From Pseudorasbora parva (lineage: Eukaryota; Chordata; Actinopteri; Cypriniformes; Gobionidae), in NCBI RefSeq assembly GCF_024679245.1, contig NC_090178.1, forward strand, positions 25,635,203-25,699,202: 64,000 nt of DNA. The letters run 5' to 3'. Numbering within the stretch: position 1 is the stretch's first letter; each line of letters opens with the position of its first letter. The position numbers and the translations under genes are program-made. This document shows, piece after piece, positions 14,201-24,056 of this stretch. The notes below the pieces were generated by a model that saw only the letters and a list, made by a program, of their open reading frames with translations, was not told the DNA's origin and ran no database searches.

Positions 14201-15927
14201 GGGTGAGCAAAGCTCATTAGCATTTAAAGCCGTTTAATGCACGAGAACGGCTTGCTGAAAACAGAGCTGTTTTTGACCAGGTAAAATGAGTGTTTTCTTA
14301 CAATACTAATGAGAAATTTTTATTTATGTATATTACAAAGTTTTAATTTAGACACTAAATAATCATATTAACTTGTACAAAAATGCCATTATATGACCCC
14401 TTTAAAGGACAACTCCAGTGAAAAAAGAACCTAGGGGTAATTAACATGTTACCGAGTAGATCGTTCTCTGGGATGTGTTTTCATGAAAATCAAATGTACA
14501 TCTCTACATGTTTTATCTCTAAAAACAGATTAGCTTCTAACGCTTGTCTATGGGGCACAGAGTAAGTAAAATTAAATTACTAGCTAATTCCACTAACAAA
14601 GCTCAAAATAGCCTCACACTAACACGGTAGCATAATGAGGGTCCCTACATGCAAACCAAAGCATTGAGAACTTTGTAAGTGTACAAACATTTTAATAAGA
14701 AGATACTTTATAAACACAGTACATTACGTGTTCACGGACAAGCGCCATCTTGGAAAATAGTCGAACCACGAGTTGAACCACAAGCGCTGTGCTAAGTGAT
14801 GAATTCCAAGTCACAGTTCATCACTTAGCGAGCGTTCGTGGATCGACTCGTCGAGACTGTTTTCCAAGATGGCGCCTGTCCGTAAATGCGTAATGTACTG
14901 TGTTTATAAAGTATCTTCTTATTAAACTGTTTGTACACTTACAAAGTTCTCAATGCTTTGGTTTACATGTAGGGACCCTCATTATGCTACCGTGTTAGTG
15001 TGAGGCTATTTTGAGCTTTGTTAGTGGTATTAACTAGTGATTTAATTTCAGTTACACTGTGCCCCATAGACAAGCGTTAGAAGCTTAACTACTGTTTTGA
15101 GGGAGATAACTCTTTACATCCTTTTTTTATGAGAACGTATCCCAGAGAACAATCTACTCCTTAACCATGTGTTAATTACCCCTAGGTTCATTTTTCATCG
15201 GAGTTATCCTTTAACAACTGTAATTTTTTATATATTATTTGAAAAAAATGGCACCACTGCCAGATTTACATGCAAGATGTTGGTTTTGTTTTTTTAAGCT
15301 GTATTAACTCAAATAGATAGTTGTGGTAAACAGGATTGCAAGTGTTTAGTGTTTTTTAAATGTTAGAACAGTACATTGCTGTCAAGACAAGAAACATTAT
15401 AAATAATTTTCTTTCATATAACTGGTGTGAGAGCGCAACGAGGCTGAACATGTTGGCATAGCAACATGATACTTCCTGCCTGTGTGTCCTAAAAAGGACG
15501 TCCCGTTTAATTCTGATTGAGGACACTCCGTACACTGCATCCATCACAGGATGTCCTCCGGAGGACCCAGCCTTCGTAATTCCTTCGACACAGCTAATGT
15601 CATCACCCCACAGCTTGCGTAAAATCTTCTCTGTTTTTATTGTGCATCTGTGTGCATGTATACTACAATGTTTTGAGTCGGTTTCAGTGGTTTCGTTTGT
15701 TTGTATAGATGGGGGGAGAAAATGGCTAGGGAAATGGCTCTGAAAAGAATGGCTCTTGCTTCGTGTGGATGTGGCCTAAATTGGGCAGGGAAATCACGAT
15801 GGGTTAATTGTGACCATTATTAAAAGATATTGTAATTTACCTTGAGGATCTCATCTCCTATGATGAGAATAGCTGCTGTGACAGTGCCATCTTTCTGCGT
15901 GGAGGATGCATTGCAATTCTGAGACAT
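5212..15927 (-). CDS. flad1: FAD synthase (FAD pyrophosphorylase), seven coding exons
   Basis: Transfers the AMP part of ATP to FMN to make FAD, in cytosol and mitochondria. Exons in gene order are 15841-15927 (coding part), 11492-12251, 11185-11332, 7080-7178, 6370-6559, 5436-5509 and 5212-5347. All have GT-AG borders and matching phases, giving 498 codons with the stop; the human short isoform has about 490 residues. Residues about 15-280 form the MoaB/MogA-like domain ([22 protein letters not shown]). The PAPS-reductase-type synthase domain follows, with [15 protein letters not shown] at about 311-325, MGTRQTDPY at 396-404, then [14 protein letters not shown] and [12 protein letters not shown]. 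The start ATG at 15925-15927 gives [10 protein letters not shown], which aligns with the start of the human short form. The same exon is open upstream to a phase-0 acceptor at 15990, so a longer N-terminus is possible. No stop or frameshift was seen. Confidence 0.95.
6062..6182. mobile_element. Truncated end of a cyprinid foldback TTAA repeat
   Basis: The end GGGTGAACTAACCCTTTAA is shared with elements at 49414-50202 and 51424-52097. Only one terminus is present. It sits in the flad1 intron between exons 5 and 6. Confidence 0.75.
7741..8446. mobile_element. About 0.7-kb MITE with CATTTACACTGCA terminal repeats
   Basis: The left end GGCTGCATTTACACTGCA and the inverted right end (reverse complement GGCCCCATTTACACTGCA) bound a region rich in TATCCGAT and ATCGGAT repeats. 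There is no coding capacity. No clear target duplication was found. It lies in the long flad1 intron between 7178 and 11185. Confidence 0.72.
8452..8740. mobile_element. hAT-type MITE, interrupted by a smaller insertion
   Basis: The ends CAGTGGTTCCCAAACCTGTC and (inverted) CGGTGTTTCTCAAACCTGTC are typical of small hAT MITEs. A sibling at 59627-59809 is only 183 bp. The extra length here is a second inverted-repeat unit at about 8600-8692. Confidence 0.75.
8600..8692. mobile_element. Small MITE nested in the 8452-8740 element
   Basis: GGTGCGTCTCAATC at the left and GATTGAGACG at the right are inverted. The sequence is absent from the sibling element at 59627, so it was probably inserted later. 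Confidence 0.6.
8744..9841. mobile_element. Probable MITE with TTTACATG ends and repeated AATCGGTTT motifs
   Basis: The left end GCATTTACATGGAGC and inverted right end CACGTTTACATGCAC share a core. Motifs of the type AATCGGTTT/AACCGATT recur near both ends (8770, 8850, 8890, 9745, 9790). No coding domain was recognised and the target duplication is unclear, so the borders are approximate. Confidence 0.5.
9861..9930. mobile_element. Single end of the foldback TTAA repeat family
   Basis: AGTTCACCCAAAAATGAGAA matches the left terminus of the elements at 49414 and 51424. The other end is missing. Confidence 0.65.
9931..11184. other. flad1 intron, no recognisable feature
   Basis: AT-rich intron DNA. 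AGGGCTGGGCCGAATACC at about 10651 resembles a hAT-type terminus, but no partner end was found. Confidence 0.5.
12252..13036. other. flad1 intron 1, downstream part
   Basis: The flad1 exon frame runs on into this intron as read-through and is not coding. A region at about 12850-12990 (GGAGGTCGCATTCGAAGG and a partly inverted partner) looks like a degraded inverted-repeat element. Confidence 0.45.
13037..14401. mobile_element. 1.37-kb TTAA-target DNA transposon, non-autonomous
   Basis: The termini AGGGGTCATATAATGG and its inverted copy are flanked by TTAA at 13033-13036 and 14402-14405, the target of piggyBac and Kolobok elements. No transposase is present. An A-rich SINE/LINE tail at about 13335-13395 is nested inside. 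The right TTAA also borders the next element. Confidence 0.88.
13335..13395 (-). mobile_element. 3' tail of a SINE/LINE (ATT-repeat plus conserved tail)
   Basis: An (ATA)n tract followed by CATTTATATAGCGCTTTTCT is the inverted 3' tail shared by many fish retroposons. Only the tail is present. Confidence 0.6.
14406..15210. mobile_element. 805-bp foldback TTAA element (long palindrome)
   Basis: The two halves (about 14406-14795 and 14820-15210) are near-perfect inverted copies. The outer ends are AGGACAACTCC and its inverted variant, with TTAA at 14402-14405 and 15211-15214. The loop is around AATTCCAAGTCACAG. There is no coding content. It could extrude a hairpin and may form double-stranded RNA in the flad1 pre-mRNA. 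Confidence 0.9.
15215..15840. other. flad1 intron 1, upstream part
   Basis: No feature with clear borders was recognised. Confidence 0.5.
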
Positions 15928-15990
15928 TGGGATGATATGGGCTCCAACTTGCTGAACCCTCTTAACTGCTCTCCTAATTTTAGGCAATGC
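15928..15990 (-). other. flad1: Open 21-codon extension of the flad1 start exon
   Basis: From the acceptor (CTGCAG, 15991-15996) to the flad1 ATG, the frame is open for exactly 21 codons and reads ALPKIRRAVKRVQQVG onward, basic in character. The whole exon 15841-15990 is 150 nt, phase 0 at both ends. It may be 5' UTR, or coding if an upstream exon supplies the start, such as the THAP exon at 17337-17636. Confidence 0.55.
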
Positions 15991-15996
15991 CTGCAG

Positions 15997-17336
15997 CATT
16001 CAGGCGAAAATGATGACAGGAGAAAGGCAGAGAAAGGAAAAGGAAGAGACAGATGGAGATGGTCTGTTGGGAACAAGCACAAAAGTCTGAGCAATAAAAC
16101 TAAAAATTGATGGTTTAAAGTTTCAAAAAGAAGAAATTAAGACGGTTATAAATATTACCATTGTAATGTTACAGTCATACAATATAAACAAATATTACTG
16201 GAACTTCTGAAAGACTCAATCTGCCTATTTTACAGTGAAATATTACAATACTACTGTCGATTTGCTTGATATTTGTATTGTTGTCATACTGATAAATAAA
16301 TTAATCACTTTTTTGTTCAAATGGTGCCTACAAACATGCACTGGAAACCTGGGGCATTTTCATTTGGCCTGACACAGCAGCTGGATATTTATAGGAATAT
16401 CTCATTTATCATACGCAGAGCAACACGTTTATTGGCAAAATGGTTTACTTCCCTTACCTGTAATGCATGCAACGGTATCCTGCCGTTAGTCCGGATTGCG
16501 TGGCCACCTAAATGCTATTCAAAGGAACCACTTATCCCATTCAAGACTGCGTCAGGCAAATCAATGATTACATTACAGTTGATCAAACTGAAGTTACAGT
16601 CGTCTGTTCTCAAGGTACTGTCACGGTCATGTGAGAAATACCAAAGTCCCAAGTGCCCCGCAGGGTTGTGAAAGCTATGAGCAAGTCAGCCGTTAACATG
16701 GATACAAGGTAAGCATTGATACAATGCTGAAAATGGATTCTGCTTATAAAAAGTTGCTTTATTAGTAAATATTAACTATCGAAGGAGAACTCGCACTAAC
16801 AACGCACGTTACATCAGTAGGCAAAACTTGGCTGCGCTCTTCTTGTCACGTGACGCTTGTTAGCCAATTGAAATGAGGTGCTGCGTTACTTCCTTAATAA
16901 ACAGACCATTCGGCGCAAAGAGGGCGGGAACTTCCATGGGAAGTGAAAGCAGGCATTCTTTATTTATGAAATCGCTGTTTTTATGCAAGTTGTACAAGCG
17001 ACATCTTATAAAACGAAGACATTATTTTGTGAAAAATTAACGGTTTTCCCCTGCAGTTAGTCATAGCAGCTTTGACACAAATGTGTCTAATGGTACATTT
17101 GTTTGATTTTCTGTCATTTTAATAGTAACTTTAATAGGGAAGTCTACACATACCGCACACTATTCTTAAAGACACTGCATTACTGCTGGACATGCATTAT
17201 AAGTACCCATTGCACCATTTAAAGCTCTATATAAACTATAAACTATATTTTAAAACAGAAACGTAGGTCCCCACTTGAGATGCTCCCCTCGTAGTGGAAA
17301 ATCATGATTATGCTAAATCTTTACTTCCACACATAC
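15997..17336. other. Region between THAP exon and flad1 start exon
   Basis: A 116-codon plus-strand frame at 16321-16671 has no recognisable domain and is not called. On the minus strand a donor-like ATTACAG/GTAAGGG at 16458 could end an untranslated exon. Otherwise nothing was seen. Confidence 0.4.
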
Positions 17337-17636
17337 CTTAGTTCGTTGTCGTACAAGCAGCTTGGGTACAGCTGTTGATTTCAATCGTCTTTTATTTCCT
17401 TTGGCTACACTGAAATCGTCTGGAGAAAAATGTTCGCTGCACACCCTCAATCCTCGGATAGACTGAATGGGTGATCTATCCCGACGAAGAGCGAGCAGCC
17501 ACTGATTCAATCTCTGTACATCATGCAGGGGCAATGTGTGAAAAGTCAAACTTTCCTCCTGCATTGATGCCCACTGACGGAGTCTCAGGGATTTCTCTTG
17601 GTTGAAGCATCCAGGATAAGCACACACGCGCACCAT
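17337..17636 (-). CDS. THAP-type zinc-finger exon (first exon, partial gene)
   Basis: A 100-codon exon starts MVRVCAYPGCFN and shows the complete THAP DNA-binding domain: C5 and C10, W46, C66-x2-H69 followed by F70 and DDF, and the AVPKL form of the AVPTIF box at about 89-93. THAP domains bind DNA through one C2CH zinc finger. A strong donor (AAG/GTATGT) follows at phase 0. The frame also opens 14 codons upstream (to 17678), but MVRVC is the usual THAP start. No later exon of a separate THAP gene was found in the window. The next minus-strand coding exon is the phase-0 start exon of flad1, 1.35 kb away, so the domain may belong to an alternative flad1 transcript. A neighbouring gene with distant exons, or a transposon-derived THAP exon, is also possible. 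Confidence 0.75.
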
Positions 17637-17689
17637 TTTGAAAAACCCACCAACGCAACCAATAAAGTTTGCGTTCACTTTCTTCTGTG

Positions 17690-17770
17690 TTGTGAAAAGA
17701 GCTGTTCAGTTTGTAGTCCTCAAAACCGGAAGAAGAATAGCAGTTCAGACCATAGACCTTAAAGGCCGGT
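17690..17770 (-). promoter_or_regulatory. Probable promoter of the THAP exon / flad1
   Basis: Just upstream of the THAP start the DNA contains AACCGGAAGAAG, an ETS-type CCGGAAG site common in TATA-less housekeeping promoters. No TATA box was seen. This is inferred from position and motif alone. Confidence 0.35.
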
Positions 17771-18041
17771 TCAGACGGGTCCCTCTAGCGGTGGGGATTT
17801 AAATCATCTTAGTGATTCGAATCTTTTGAATCGGTTCAACACAAAGATTTATTGACTGCTGTGTTCAGTACCGCTTCTGTACGTCAAATCAGAAGGTGGC
17901 GACACGAGAGTATTATTTGACGTAATGAGTCTTTGAATTAATCATTCTAGCTATTTAAAAACACTGAGGTGCTTATTTTGATTTGTTAAATACGTACCAA
18001 TAATTATACCTTAAGTGCATTTTAAGCACCATATGCATTTC

Positions 18042-18315
18042 TTACCCTTACGAAAGGAAAATATATTTACCAATATATTACTTGAAATATATTTTAATAT
18101 ATTGTAAATATATGGAATAATATATTGATGGTATTATAAAATATATTATATATTCATGTACTAAATTGCAAAATATACAAATGATTGCCGCTTTCAATAT
18201 ATTGCAATATATTGAAAAATATAAATATTAATTCCCATATATGTGAATATATTGCCTAATGTATTGCATGAAATTTTCCAATATACTGCAATATATTTTT
18301 GTTTTGTAAGGGTAA
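18042..18315. mobile_element. 274-bp AT-rich MITE
   Basis: The ends TTACCCTTACGAAAGG and (inverted) TTACCCTTACAAAACA bound an interior dominated by AATATATT repeats. There is no coding capacity. Confidence 0.75.
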
Positions 18316-18360
18316 CAACTAGCAATCGATTTTAGTGTAAACAAAAAAGAAGACATACGT

Positions 18361-18370
18361 ATTATTATTG

Positions 18371-18453
<83 letters not shown>
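18361..18453. repeat. (TTA)n microsatellite
   Basis: About 30 TTA/ATT units in a row. Confidence 0.97.
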
Positions 18454-18663
18454 TAATCTGCATTTCTCATCTTTTCTTACCTGCTTCCTAATCTAGTTAT
18501 CAAATATCCTAAACATGGCAATGGGCTATTATGAATATTGTTGGCTCTCTTGTACGTCTGTTTGAAGTGTGTGCTAAATTAACATTTTATAAATGTAGCC
18601 TAGCCTATGTTTTGTCAACTGCTGACAATATCAAGGGGGGAAAGTTGCAAACGTCCCCAAGTG

Positions 18664-18745
18664 TATTTATTTATTTATTTATTCATTCATTCATTCATTC
18701 ATTCATTCATTCATTCATTCATTCATTCATTCATTCATTCATTCT
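18664..18745. repeat. (TTTA)n(TTCA)n microsatellite
   Basis: Four or five TTTA units pass into about 15 TTCA units. Confidence 0.95.
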
Positions 18746-18809
18746 GCAAAATTAATTTAGGAGAAAACCCCTAAAGACCCCTGACCTAGCTTATTCAGTT
18801 TCAGTTCTC

Positions 18810-18829
18810 AAAAAAAAAAAAAAAAAAAA
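18810..18829. repeat. Poly(A) tract
   Basis: An uninterrupted run of about 20 A. Confidence 0.85.
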
Positions 18830-19299
18830 TAGTGCAAATATTGTTCACAGTGCACACTGTGCCCATTAGATTTAACCATGAGATGCTTCTCCCTCATTTA
18901 AATGCTGTTTTGAGAAATATATAATTCCTCAATTTTTTCCTTCCTCAAATATTTGTTGGGAAAGATATGACAAATTGTTTTTCATTTTTGATTAAACAGC
19001 TTCATTCATATTCTAGGTCAACTGCTATAGCCTAAAAAAAAAAGAAATTTATTTTTTTTATAAAACAAGGTGAGACATTTAAACTGTTGTCACACTCTTC
19101 GTGTCTTGTAAACTGTGACCAAAATAGTAGCATTGACTAACCATTTGTTTTATGTAGCCAACGCAATTTAATTACATACATCTAATTTCCTTGTTAATAG
19201 TGACCATAAACGCCAGGGGAAGTCCATGAATGAGTTCATATCCTTGTTTAGGGACATTTTAATTCTTCTTTAACTGTGAATCGCCGTTGCTGAATGTAG

Positions 19300-19622
19300 A
19301 AAACAGGTCAAGGGCGCGCGCTGAGAGAACCAGGTGCGGGCGCTCTCGTGGACGACAAACCACATGATACGCGCAGACATCAGATCGCGGAAGTGCGACT
19401 TTTTTGGACCGTGGAAAAGGGGGGTAGACTGGGTGAGGAAAGGAAGGCAGAGCCGAAAAGAAAAGTTTCATGACATTATTCGTGTAAACGAGCCTGACGA
19501 GACCCGTTCTTATCCCGGATCTGGTCTGACTTTGTTCCTCAAATGTGATATTTTCAGGAGTTGATCTGAAAAGTGCTTAGGAGAGCAGGACCGGAATCGA
19601 GCGGCCGAGAGGAAGCGAGCGG
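19300..19622 (+). promoter_or_regulatory. Candidate promoter and untranslated first exon
   Basis: This stretch is GC- and CpG-richer than its surroundings and ends in GAGCGG/GTAAGTTC, a near-consensus plus-strand donor with the cut after 19622. No long coding frame is present, so it would be untranslated. Since shc1 is the only plus-strand gene seen downstream, it may be a distal shc1 first exon (intron about 39 kb). It could also serve an unseen transcript. Confidence 0.4.
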
Positions 19623-21389
19623 GTAAGTTCAGGCAAAAGTTGACCACAGTCATGAATGTATTATGCGGGATAGGAATCCATACTGCTCCAGACTGGAACG
19701 TGCTCTAATGCTTGTGTCTCATGAAATCAAGCAGTTTCAACTTGTTACAGCGTCTAGGTTTAGACTTGACTCTTTGCTTTTGTTTAGCTGCCTTTCTATT
19801 AAAACGTCGCCCGTTCTGTAGTCTGTAGGCTACTGAAATGTGTTTTTTTTTTTTGTCATTGTGGATAATTCTGTCTCCTTATTACCAAGCGTGCTCACTG
19901 TAAGACCACATGAGAGCTTTCCAAGAAGCGAGATGCGTTGCAGTTTCTTTCAAGGCAGAGCAGGCTAACTTGTATGCTTACTTGAAACTATATGTGACCA
20001 AGTAGCCTACGTAATTTTGGCTTTTATGAGTGTTATTATGTTTTAGAAATCGGCCGATATTATGTTTTTGTGACTACTCTGGTATTTAGTAAATAATAAT
20101 AATGTGTTTTTTTTTTATCACAATCTTTATGCAAAGTTGTATTTACTTTTTTTATGACTTTTGGACTATCTAGTTAATGATACCGAATAATACTAAGCAT
20201 AATCGTTATCATTATCAGTAGACCCGATATAAAAAAAGGAAAAAAAAGTGAATATCTAAAATATTGATCAAACCTGTATTGTTACAGTGACACAAAAATA
20301 ATATCTCTTGTTGTGAAAAGCAGTTGTCCTCAACATTAGGGCCGTTTATCATGGACTGATCTCACCAGCTGCGAATCCTACACCAGCATGAGCTCTTATC
20401 TGCTGCATGAGCAGCTGTCGCAGACATTTGGAGCAACTGAATAATGATTCTGTCCAACACAAGGGACCATCCTATGTATTCCTATCAGATTCAGATGTCT
20501 GACTGCGACATTAGACCGCACGCTGTATATGAGAGATATATCTAGATTGGGCAGTCATTTATGAAACAATGCCTGTGATGTCAGTCAGGAAACTGAGTCA
20601 GTAGTTTTGACACTGATGGCATTGTATTCGAGACATGTCTTTCTTGACGGCCTCTATTTCATCTCACATCAGTATAAGACAGGCCAGCTGGCCTCATTCC
20701 ATCATATTTTGTTTAAGTCCATGTGGATAACTTAGGAAGAGCTCTTTTATGGTCTGTTTTGGGGCGAGAAGCTGTGGGACCATTAAAGTTCAGCTCATTT
20801 ATTAACTAAAGAAGGTAATTTCCTTCCAAGTCAGAACCAGTTGATTTTGTTTTCCCGTTCATGATATCTGTGGCAGGATGAGTGACGGTGGTGTCATGAC
20901 AGAGCCAAACAGGATTTATGATGAACTGACAGGCTTGCTTTATTGTTACTCTCTCTTTTTCTCTTTACGTCTAAGTCGATATGTTATCAGGTTGCCTGCA
21001 GATGACACTAACTGGTGAAGGAAGTTCTGAAATAGCTCTCAATTTCACCTGATTAGAAGCTGGACGAACAGGCAGACAGTGAATATTATTACTGCTAAAT
21101 TGACTCTTTGAGACGGCCTGATATCAACACACACCTGCTCAATCTCAGATGAAAAACTGTGTTCAGAAAAGATTCTTTTTTTGTTTCTGAGGCATATCGA
21201 TCTGTCAAAATAGAGTAGACTCTTATGTTTTCCATTTTGAGGCCTCCTCCAAAGGAAGCCTTCCAAAAGATAGAGCCAAGCACATTAGAAATAAATAACT
21301 GCACACTGAATGATGTTTGCCCAGTGAATTGCATTGATTAAGTGAGAGCAGGCCAGATTAAATGGGACACTTTATGTAAGAATGTATTT
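19623..21389. other. Non-coding DNA
   Basis: No gene, repeat border or coding domain was recognised. Confidence 0.5.
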
Positions 21390-21567
21390 GGGTCAATGAC
21401 GAATAAGGTTTTTAAAAATGTAAAAAAAATATAATGGAGATCTAATTAATCTTAAAATCATTTTTTTGTTTAACTAAGTGTTAAAAATGAAATTATGTGG
21501 TTTTTACAATCAATTAACACTGCTTTTGACATTTTTTACAAGATGTAAAAAATCTGACACTAAAAAA

Positions 21568-21933
21568 GTCATTCGGTTTAACCATGAATATATTTAAAAT
21601 AATTCATTAGCAGATAATTATTCATGAACAAACCTGATTTGACATTGATGTTGAGATAGTGTATATAGTGTGTAATACAGAAGAAATATAAAATAACATT
21701 ATCACTGGTCTCATAAATATACATTTTTATTCAACCACTCTAAACCCACCAACCTATTCAAGTAAAACATTGCACAGGGAAATGAGAAAAGGGCAAATGT
21801 AGGGGAAAAAGCCTAATCTGCTTTATATTTGTATTATTGTAGTTCCTTTTAGTTATTAAAAACAAAATTATTCAATTTAAATATTTACTTTATTGGTTTA
21901 ACCGAATGACCAAGGCTGGTTATACCGAATGAC
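21568..21933. repeat. Left subterminal array of GGTTANACCGAATGAC
   Basis: Copies lie at 21568-21583 (inverted), 21895-21910 (direct) and 21918-21933 (direct). The last two are nearly adjacent. Confidence 0.85.
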
Positions 21934-21990
21934 TATGTCTGCTACCCTTGATATTATGACTATTTAAGACAATACACAGACACAAATATC

Positions 21991-22323
21991 AACAAAAGAA
22001 CATTTTATTGGTAACATTTTATTTTTATTGGAACAAACATATTTAAGAAAAACTCATATTGTAATGATATTAGTAATTAAAACACATAAATGTTTAATTG
22101 TACATGGAACAAGTGTCTAAATGGTTAAACGATGAGCTGCTATACATTCATGAAAGCAACAAAAGAACATTTTATTGTTAACATTTAATTGTTATTGGAA
22201 CAAACATATTTAAATAAAACTCATATTGTAATGATATAAGTAATTAAAACAATTAAATGTTTAATTGTAGACAGAACAAGTGTTTAAATTGTTAAACGAT
22301 GAGCTGCTATACATTGATGAAAG
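21991..22323. repeat. Tandem duplication, about 167-bp unit
   Basis: Units at 21991-22157 and 22158-22323 both begin AACAAAAGAACATTTTATTG and both end in GAGCTGCTATACATT plus ATGAAAG. The second overlaps the stop codon of the coding remnant at 22307, so the 3' end of that exon was duplicated. Confidence 0.9.
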
Positions 22324-22512
22324 TCATCCAGTCTCTGGAACATAATCTTGAGGACCGTGAATTTAGAGGTTCTGGCTCACTAATTTTTGCATGCACATCT
22401 TTAAAGTAAAATATCTTGTCTGGTTTGGCTGGCCAGATAAAGATATTTCTCTCCCCTGACTGCTGCATGCAGTTGATCTCAATCTCATCTTCAGTCACCT
22501 CGAGGACCTGGC
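22307..22512 (-). pseudogene. C-terminal exon of a transposon-related protein
   Basis: After an acceptor (TTTTGTAG) the frame reads QVLEVTEDEIEINCMQQSG, then NIFIWPAKPDKIFYF, KDVHAKISEPEPLN, and reaches a stop at 22307-22309. The pattern of a VG-x-V beta strand, F-x-WP-x-x-PD and a P-rich end resembles the C-terminal SH3-like tail I associate with fish transposon-type proteins; this is recalled, not searched. The acceptor falls in phase 1, so the preceding Gly codon is split. The coding character is clear (no stops, balanced composition) but the rest of the protein is missing. Confidence 0.6.
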
Positions 22513-22529
22513 CTACAAAATGATGGGCA

Positions 22530-23155
22530 AAACTGGCTAGGATGTTCTGAGTGGTTGCTAGGGAGTTGTTAGGGTGTTCTAGGTGGTTGCTATGATGTTG
22601 CTAGGAGGTTGGTAGTTATCACTGATAGTTACTATGGAGTTTTTATAGAGTTCTTAACATGATTTTGCACTTAGCTAATCACTATTAGCATGTAGTTATT
22701 AATTTGTTAACATGTGTAGCATGATGGAGCTCCTGTTTGCTAGCATGAGTCAAAAGGACCAAAGCCTATGTCTATACAATGTTAGAATCAGAGATATAGG
22801 TCTTGCTAAATGGTTGCTAGGGTACTCTGTTTGGTTGCTAGGGAGTGGCTTGGCAGCTGTCAATGATGATAGGCTGCTTGTCAGTCTGAATGATATAAAG
22901 CAACCACAATGCTTCTAGGACATTCAGATTCAAAGATATTCCTAGTTGGGTTTGGGTTGCTAGGGTGGTCAACAGTGGTTGCTAGGGCGTGGCTAGGAAC
23001 TGTTGAAGTTGATTGATGATTAGCTGTTTGCTCCCCCAAGTTAAACGAGCCAACCCTCATGTTTTTATGACACTTCTATCCAAAGATGTCCCTTTTGATC
23101 TCTTTGATCAGTCTATGGGATCAGTTGCTAGGGTGCTCTAAATGGTTGCTATGGT
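22530..23155. repeat. Degenerate minisatellite built on GGTTGCTAGGG
   Basis: GGTTGCTAGGG-type motifs recur about ten times with spacers such as TGTTCTA and TGCTCTAAAT. It occupies the intron between the two coding remnants. The motif resembles half of an RFX X-box (GTTGCYNNGG). Confidence 0.75.
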
Positions 23156-23201
23156 ATAATATAATAGTAATAATAATATAAATAATAAAAACAAATTATA
23201 C

Positions 23202-23299
23202 CTCTCTCTTCTTTTGGAGAGTAGCTCTTCTTTTTTAACAGGATCAGCATTGATCCTTTCCCAATAGCGAGCCACTTTTACCTTATTTGATAAAGGCAC
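23202..23299 (-). pseudogene. N-terminal exon of the same transposon-related protein
   Basis: After an acceptor (CCTTTGCAG) the frame reads VPLSNKVKVARYWERINADP and then VKKEELLSKRRER, followed by a possible donor GTATAA. The basic helix with R-Y-x-x-R-x-N-A-D-P resembles the N-terminal motif of a family of fish transposon-type proteins. The first codon is GTG where an ATG would be expected, so the start may be lost. An upstream untranslated exon may end at GCAAA/GTAAGTAAC (about 23732). Confidence 0.55.
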
Positions 23300-23417
23300 C
23301 TGCAAAGGTAAAATTCAGTTAAAAAATATGTAAAAATATCCTCTTGACATTTCCTATTAATAAAATGTTGTATTTATTAATTCCAGATATGTACAAATAT
23401 GATCAACATGCATTACA

Positions 23418-24056
23418 GTCATTCGGTGCAACCAGTAGGTCATTCGGTGTAACCAGAATTTTGGTATTACAGAATGACAATTTTGGTTATACCGAATGAC
23501 AAAATATACAAACAGTGCTAACAGGCTGATATCTAGCTAGCTAGCTAAGCATCTAGCTATCTAGCTAGCAAAAGGACAATCAAACATTTTATATTCAGTA
23601 CAAGTTTTTAAAATATTACAACATTTTCTATGTTTTATAGCGGTTGTACCGAATGACCTGATATTTCGGGACATGCGTATGAGCAAGTGGAAACATGATT
23701 TTTTCAAATAGTTAAGGGAGAGTTACTTACTTTGCTTCACAACTGTGTGGTCCTTTGCAGGTGTCTGAATGATGTCAGATCCTGTCACATGATATTGACA
23801 GCATGACTTGATCCAAAATGGTGCCTTTATGCTGGTTACTCCGAATGACATCAATGAAATTCATTTTTCCGGACATTCTTTCTCATAACAAAGCAATGAC
23901 TTCTCCACATAATTTCAATACCATTTTGCACTATGTTGATATATGATGATATAAAATCATGCCAGAATAAAAAATATATAATTTTATTACATTTTAAGAT
24001 ATTTTAATCACAAATGAAATGGCTGTATTGGCCTTTGGACGGTTAAACCGAATGAC
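23418..24056. repeat. Right subterminal array of GGTTANACCGAATGAC
   Basis: Inverted copies lie at 23418-23433 and 23439-23454. Direct copies lie at 23463-23478 (variant), 23485-23500, 23642-23657, 23834-23849 and 24041-24056. Spacing is irregular, unlike a tandem repeat. Confidence 0.85.
23531..23570. repeat. (CTAG)n-like simple repeat
   Basis: Repeated CTAG and ATCTAGCT units inside the right motif array. Confidence 0.85.

Noticed and set aside
16321..16671. 116-codon plus-strand frame
   Set aside because: No recognisable domain; the reverse strand has a donor-like site in the same place; it sits between flad1-related exons on the other strand.
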